A stretch of 8,783 nucleotides of DNA from Alphaproteobacteria bacterium (lineage in GTDB: Bacteria > Pseudomonadota > Alphaproteobacteria > Rhodobacterales > Rhodobacteraceae). The notes beneath the pieces were generated by a model. The model was given only the letters and a program-made list of their open reading frames with translations, did not search any database and was not told the DNA's origin. The translations under genes and the position numbers were made by a program. The first letter of the stretch is position 1. Each line of letters begins with the position of its first letter. Location of the stretch: positions 1-8,783 of the forward strand of contig JAUHZL010000096.1 in the NCBI GenBank assembly GCA_030425945.1, given 5' to 3'. This document shows positions 5,353 to 8,783 of the stretch, piece by piece.

Positions 5353-6708
5353 ATGAACCAGCAGACCCGCGCCCACGGCATGATCCAGGCCCCGCATTCG
5401 ACGGGCACGACGCCCGGCTACATGCCGGGCTTCGCCAACGACTTCGAGACCGAGGCGCTGCCCGGCGCGCTGCCGCAGGGGATGAACAGCCCGCAGAAGT
5501 GCAACTACGGCCTGTATGGCGAGCAGCTCAGCGGCACCGCCTTCACGGCCAACCCGCCCGAGCGGACCTGGACCTACCGCATCCGGCCCTCGGTCAAGCA
5601 CTCGGCGCGCTACACCAAGATCGACCTGCCCTACTGGAAATCCGCGCCCAACGTGGACCCGGATGTCATCAGCCTCGGCCAGTATCGCTGGGACCCGGTC
5701 CCGATGCGCGACGAGCCGCTGACCTGGCTGACCGGCATGCGCACGATGACCACGGCGGGCGACGTGAACACGCAGGTCGGCATGGCGGCGCATGTCTACC
5801 TCGTGACCTCTTCGATGAAGGACGCCTATTTCTTCTCGGCGGACAGCGAATTGCTGGTGGTGCCGCAGCAGGGCCGCCTGCGCTTCTGCACCGAGCTGGG
5901 CATCATCGACCTCGCCCCGCAGGAAATCGCGATCCTGCCGCGCGGTCTCGTCTACCGGGTCGAGGTGCTGGAGGGTCCCTGCCGGGGCTTCGTCTGCGAG
6001 AACTACGGCCAGAAGTTCGAGCTTCCGGGCCGGGGGCCGATCGGGGCGAACTGCCTCGCCAACCCGCGTGACTTCAAGGCACCGGTCGCGGCCTTCGAGG
6101 ACCGCGAGGTCCCCTCGACCCTGACGATCAAGTGGTGCGGCCAGTTCCACGAGACGACCATCGGGCAGTCGCCGCTCGACGTGGTGGCGTGGCACGGCAA
6201 CTACGCGCCCTACAAGTACGACCTGAGCACCTATTGCCCGGTGGGCGCGATCCTGTTCGACCACCCCGATCCGTCGATCTTCACGGTCCTGACCGCGCCC
6301 TCGGGCGTGCCGGGCACGGCGAACATCGACTTCGTGCTGTTCCGCGAGCGCTGGATGGTGGCCGAGGATACCTTCCGGCCGCCGTGGTACCACAAGAACA
6401 TCATGTCCGAGCTGATGGGCAACATCTACGGCCAGTACGATGCCAAGCCGCAGGGCTTCGTGCCGGGCGGCATGAGCCTGCACAACATGATGCTGCCGCA
6501 CGGGCCGGACCGGGACGCGTTCGAGGGGGCCTCGAACGCGGACCTGAAGCCGCACAAGCTGGACAACACGATGTCCTTCATGTTCGAGACCCGGTTCCCG
6601 CAGCACCTGACGGCCTTCGCGGCGACCGAGGCGCCGTTGCAGGACACCTACATCGACTGCTGGGACGGGATCGAAAAGAAATTCGACGGCACGCCGGGCC
6701 GGAAGTAG
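5353..6708 (+). CDS. hmgA: Homogentisate 1,2-dioxygenase
   Basis: This 451-residue cytoplasmic non-haem Fe(II) enzyme opens the ring of homogentisate with O2 to give maleylacetoacetate, the central step of tyrosine and phenylalanine breakdown. The whole length matches the family (human about 445). Diagnostic blocks include YMPGFANDFETEALPGALPQGMNSPQ, LYGEQLSGTAFT, RTWTYRIRPS, WHGNYAPYKYDL and FDHPDPSIFTVLTAPS. The iron ligands of the human enzyme (H335, E341, H371) correspond to H347 and E353 in WYHKNIMSELMG and H383 in LPHGPD, with the spacing of 6 and 30 residues preserved. Human H292 corresponds to H304. GGGAGG at 5340-5345 is seven bases before the ATG. The gene is first in an operon with fahA, 36 bases downstream, behind an operator-bearing promoter. 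Confidence 0.98.
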   Translation: MNQQTRAHGMIQAPHSTGTTPGYMPGFANDFETEALPGALPQGMNSPQKCNYGLYGEQLSGTAFTANPPERTWTYRIRPSVKHSARYTKIDLPYWKSAPNVDPDVISLGQYRWDPVPMRDEPLTWLTGMRTMTTAGDVNTQVGMAAHVYLVTSSMKDAYFFSADSELLVVPQQGRLRFCTELGIIDLAPQEIAILPRGLVYRVEVLEGPCRGFVCENYGQKFELPGRGPIGANCLANPRDFKAPVAAFEDREVPSTLTIKWCGQFHETTIGQSPLDVVAWHGNYAPYKYDLSTYCPVGAILFDHPDPSIFTVLTAPSGVPGTANIDFVLFRERWMVAEDTFRPPWYHKNIMSELMGNIYGQYDAKPQGFVPGGMSLHNMMLPHGPDRDAFEGASNADLKPHKLDNTMSFMFETRFPQHLTAFAATEAPLQDTYIDCWDGIEKKFDGTPGRK

Positions 6709-6744
6709 GCCGGGCCGCACGACGAGAATACGGGAGGACGAGCG

Positions 6745-8004
6745 ATGCCGCTCAAGCGAAGCTGGGTGGACAGCGCGAACACGCCCGAAGGGCCGTTTCC
6801 GCTGAACAACCTGCCCTATGGCGTGTTCACCGCCGGGGACGACGACGAGGCGCGCTGCGGCGTGGCCATCGGGGAGATGATCCTCGACATGACCGCGGTC
6901 GAGGCGGAAGGCCTCTCGCCCCTCGACGACGACGAGGTGTTCGCCTGGGGCACCTGGGACCTGCTGATCGACGCCGGTCCCGCCGACTGGGCGACCCTGC
7001 GCGGCTGGCTGGAGGCCGCCCTGGCGGAGGGCAGCGACCTCGCCGACGCGCTGGCGCCGCTGCTGGTGCCGATGGCGGACGCGACGCTGCACATGCCGTT
7101 CACGGTGACGGAATACACCGACTTCTACGCCGGCAAGCACCATGCGACGAACGTCGGCACGATGTTCCGCGGGGCCGAGAACGCGCTGCCGCCGAACTGG
7201 CTGTCGATCCCGATCGGCTACAACGGGCGGGCGTCGTCGGTCGTCGTCTCGGGCACCCCGGTGCGCCGCCCCTGGGGGCAGGTGAAGGGCCCGGACGAGG
7301 CGCTGCCGCGCTTCGCGCCCTCGGCCCGGTTCGACATCGAGCTCGAGATGGGCGCGATCGTCGGGCGCGGCTCGGAGGGCCCGGTCAGCGTGGCCGAGGC
7401 CGACGGGATGATCTTCGGCTACGTTCTGCTGAACGACTGGTCGGCGCGGGACATTCAGGCGTGGGAGTACCAGCCGCTCGGGCCGTTCCAGGCCAAGGCG
7501 ACGGCGACCAGCATCAGCCCGTGGATCGTCACCCGGCCCGCGCTCGAGCCGTTCCGCACCTCGACCCCGGAGCGCGAGCGCGACCTGCTGCCCTACCTGC
7601 GCGAGCCGGGACCGATGCTCTACGACATCGACCTCGCCGTGGACCTGATCCCGGAGGGCGGGACGGCGACGACCATCGCCCGGACCAACTACCGCGAGAT
7701 GTACTATTCGTCGGCGCAGCAACTGGCGCACCATGCCTCCAGCGGCTGCCCGATGCGGCCGGGTGACCTGCTCGGCTCGGGCACGATCTCGGGTCCCGAC
7801 CGGGACAGCCGCGGCTCGCTGCTGGAGCTGAGCTGGGGCGGCAAGGAGCCGGTCACGCTGGAGGGCGGCGCCACGCGCAGCTTCCTGCAGGACGGCGATA
7901 CCGTGATCCTGCGCGGCCATGCGCAGGGCGACGGCTACCGGATCGGATTCGGCACATGCGAGGGCATCATCCTGCCCGCCATCGACAAGCCCGCCTGGGC
8001 CTGA
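6745..8004 (+). CDS. fahA: Fumarylacetoacetase
   Basis: This 419-residue hydrolase splits fumarylacetoacetate to fumarate and acetoacetate, the last step of tyrosine catabolism. Length matches mammalian FAH (419). Conserved residues fall at nearly the mammalian numbers: D126 and H133 in YTDFYAGKHHAT (metal ligand and catalytic base), E199 and E201 in DIELEMG, D231 in NDWSARDIQAWEY (mouse D233), and K251 in PFQAKATATSISPW (mouse K253). The N-terminal SH3-like domain (residues about 1-118) begins typically with SWVDSANTPEGPFPLNNLPYG. The PFQAK-ATATS stretch differs from the common PFxxKNFGTS form, leaving catalytic K in place. GGGAGGA at 6732-6738 supports the ATG. It follows hmgA by 36 bases and precedes the MBL gene by 14, so all three are one transcript. 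No maleylacetoacetate isomerase gene is visible between or around them in the window. Confidence 0.98.
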   Translation: MPLKRSWVDSANTPEGPFPLNNLPYGVFTAGDDDEARCGVAIGEMILDMTAVEAEGLSPLDDDEVFAWGTWDLLIDAGPADWATLRGWLEAALAEGSDLADALAPLLVPMADATLHMPFTVTEYTDFYAGKHHATNVGTMFRGAENALPPNWLSIPIGYNGRASSVVVSGTPVRRPWGQVKGPDEALPRFAPSARFDIELEMGAIVGRGSEGPVSVAEADGMIFGYVLLNDWSARDIQAWEYQPLGPFQAKATATSISPWIVTRPALEPFRTSTPERERDLLPYLREPGPMLYDIDLAVDLIPEGGTATTIARTNYREMYYSSAQQLAHHASSGCPMRPGDLLGSGTISGPDRDSRGSLLELSWGGKEPVTLEGGATRSFLQDGDTVILRGHAQGDGYRIGFGTCEGIILPAIDKPAWA

Positions 8005-8018
8005 GGGAGACAGACAAG

Positions 8019-8783
8019 ATGAGCAAGGCTTTCGCCAGCGCGGGCGACCTGACCGAGAAGAAGACCAGTTTCACCGAAGTCGGCGACGGGCTCTATGCCT
8101 TCACCGCCGAGGGGGACCCGAACTCGGGCGTCATCATCGGCGACGACGCGGTGATGGTGGTCGAGGCACAGGCGACCCCGCGCCTTGGCCGCAAGGTGAT
8201 CGAGCATATCCGCAGCGTCACCGACAAGCCGATCACGCATCTCGTGCTGACGCACTACCATGCCGTGCGGGTGCTGGGGGCCAGTGCCTATGGCGCGCCG
8301 ACGGTCATCATGTCGGACGTCGCCCGGTCGATGGTGGTCGAGCGCGGGCAGGAGGACTGGCAGAGCGAGTTCGACCGCTTTCCGCGCCTGTTCCAGGGGC
8401 ACGAGGAAATTCCCGGCCTGACCTGGCCCACCACCACCTTCAGCGACGCGATGACCGTCTATCTCGGCAAGCGGCGGGTGGACATCATGCACCTCGGCCG
8501 GGCGCATACCGCCGGGGACGCGGTGGTCTGGGTGCCGGACGCCGAGGTGATGTTCACCGGCGACATCGTGGAATACCACTCGGCCTGCTACTGCGGCGAC
8601 GGCCACCTGACCGAGTGGGGGCAGACGCTGGACAACATCGCGGCCTTCGACCCGGTCAGCATCGCCCCCGGACGCGGCGACGCGCTGGTGGGCCGCGAGA
8701 TGGTGGCGAAGGCCATCGAGAGCACGCGCGACTTCGTCGAAAGCACCTACCGCCCGGCGGCCCGGGTCGCGGCGCGCGGCGGC
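8019..8783 (+). CDS. MBL-fold metallohydrolase-like protein, partial at window end
   Basis: The open frame from the ATG at 8019 runs 255 codons to the window edge without a stop. The protein has the metallo-beta-lactamase fold: strand-rich N-terminus (GVIIGDDAVMVVEAQATP), metal motif, LGRAHTAGDAVVWVP and MFTGDIVE. Its metal motif is T78-H79-Y-H81-A-V-R84 rather than HxHxDH, so the Asp and third His of the second metal site are absent. H163 (AHTAGD) and D182 (TGD) are kept. The usual final His lies in an SIAPGRGD stretch and is replaced by R219. One metal may therefore be bound at most. GGAG at 8006-8009 lies nine bases before the ATG, and the fahA stop is 14 bases upstream. Presence in the homogentisate operon suggests a role in aromatic amino-acid breakdown, but the substrate is unknown. 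Confidence 0.9.
   Translation, partial: MSKAFASAGDLTEKKTSFTEVGDGLYAFTAEGDPNSGVIIGDDAVMVVEAQATPRLGRKVIEHIRSVTDKPITHLVLTHYHAVRVLGASAYGAPTVIMSDVARSMVVERGQEDWQSEFDRFPRLFQGHEEIPGLTWPTTTFSDAMTVYLGKRRVDIMHLGRAHTAGDAVVWVPDAEVMFTGDIVEYHSACYCGDGHLTEWGQTLDNIAAFDPVSIAPGRGDALVGREMVAKAIESTRDFVESTYRPAARVAARGG

Noticed and set aside
6132..7766. Plus-strand 544-codon frame spanning the end of hmgA and most of fahA
   Set aside because: It is out of frame with both real genes, Arg/Gly/Ala-rich with no recognisable motif, and a product of the GC-rich composition.
4963..7920. Minus-strand open frame of 985 codons across hmgA and fahA
   Set aside because: It lies opposite two firmly identified genes. Its translation is rich in Arg, His, Gly and Val in the way expected of an antisense frame of G/C-third-position genes, and it shows no recognisable domain.

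Overview
The window is very G+C-rich DNA, and every protein gene in it reads on the + strand. Gene content, strong G/C preference at third codon positions and the homogentisate operon with a small metallo-beta-lactamase-fold partner suggest an alphaproteobacterium, most likely of the Rhodobacteraceae. That placement is inference from protein character, not from a marker gene. I see no rRNA, tRNA, mobile element or CRISPR array. No gene-free stretch exceeds about 130 bases.

Region 1 (1-3121) holds a two-TM membrane protein with a C-terminal OmpR/PhoB-like winged helix, followed by the threonine catabolism pair kbl-tdh. Tdh oxidises L-threonine to 2-amino-3-ketobutyrate, and Kbl cleaves that with CoA to glycine and acetyl-CoA. 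Between the membrane protein and kbl lie five head-to-tail 11-bp repeats (790-844). Two related 11-bp repeats (19-40) lie before the membrane protein gene. Seven conserved bases plus four variable ones at 11-bp spacing is the binding-site layout of OmpR/PhoB-type winged helices. The membrane protein may therefore control itself and kbl-tdh; this is the most novel-looking element here. Tdh keeps its catalytic zinc site but has lost all four cysteines of the structural zinc lobe.

Region 2 (3122-5246) holds a short MFS-type transporter with about 11 predicted TM helices (TM6 apparently missing) and a fold-type II PLP enzyme of the cysteine synthase family. Each has its own good Shine-Dalgarno sequence and a short leader. 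Their substrates cannot be read from the sequence.

Region 3 (5247-8783) is a tyrosine/phenylalanine degradation operon. A consensus -35 box (TTGACA) is followed at once by a perfect 8-bp inverted repeat filling the -35/-10 spacer, a classic repressor operator. Then come hmgA (homogentisate dioxygenase), fahA (fumarylacetoacetase) and an MBL-fold protein that runs off the window end. The MBL protein keeps the site-1 ligands but lacks the usual site-2 ligands. The middle enzyme, maleylacetoacetate isomerase, and the regulator of the operator are not in the window.
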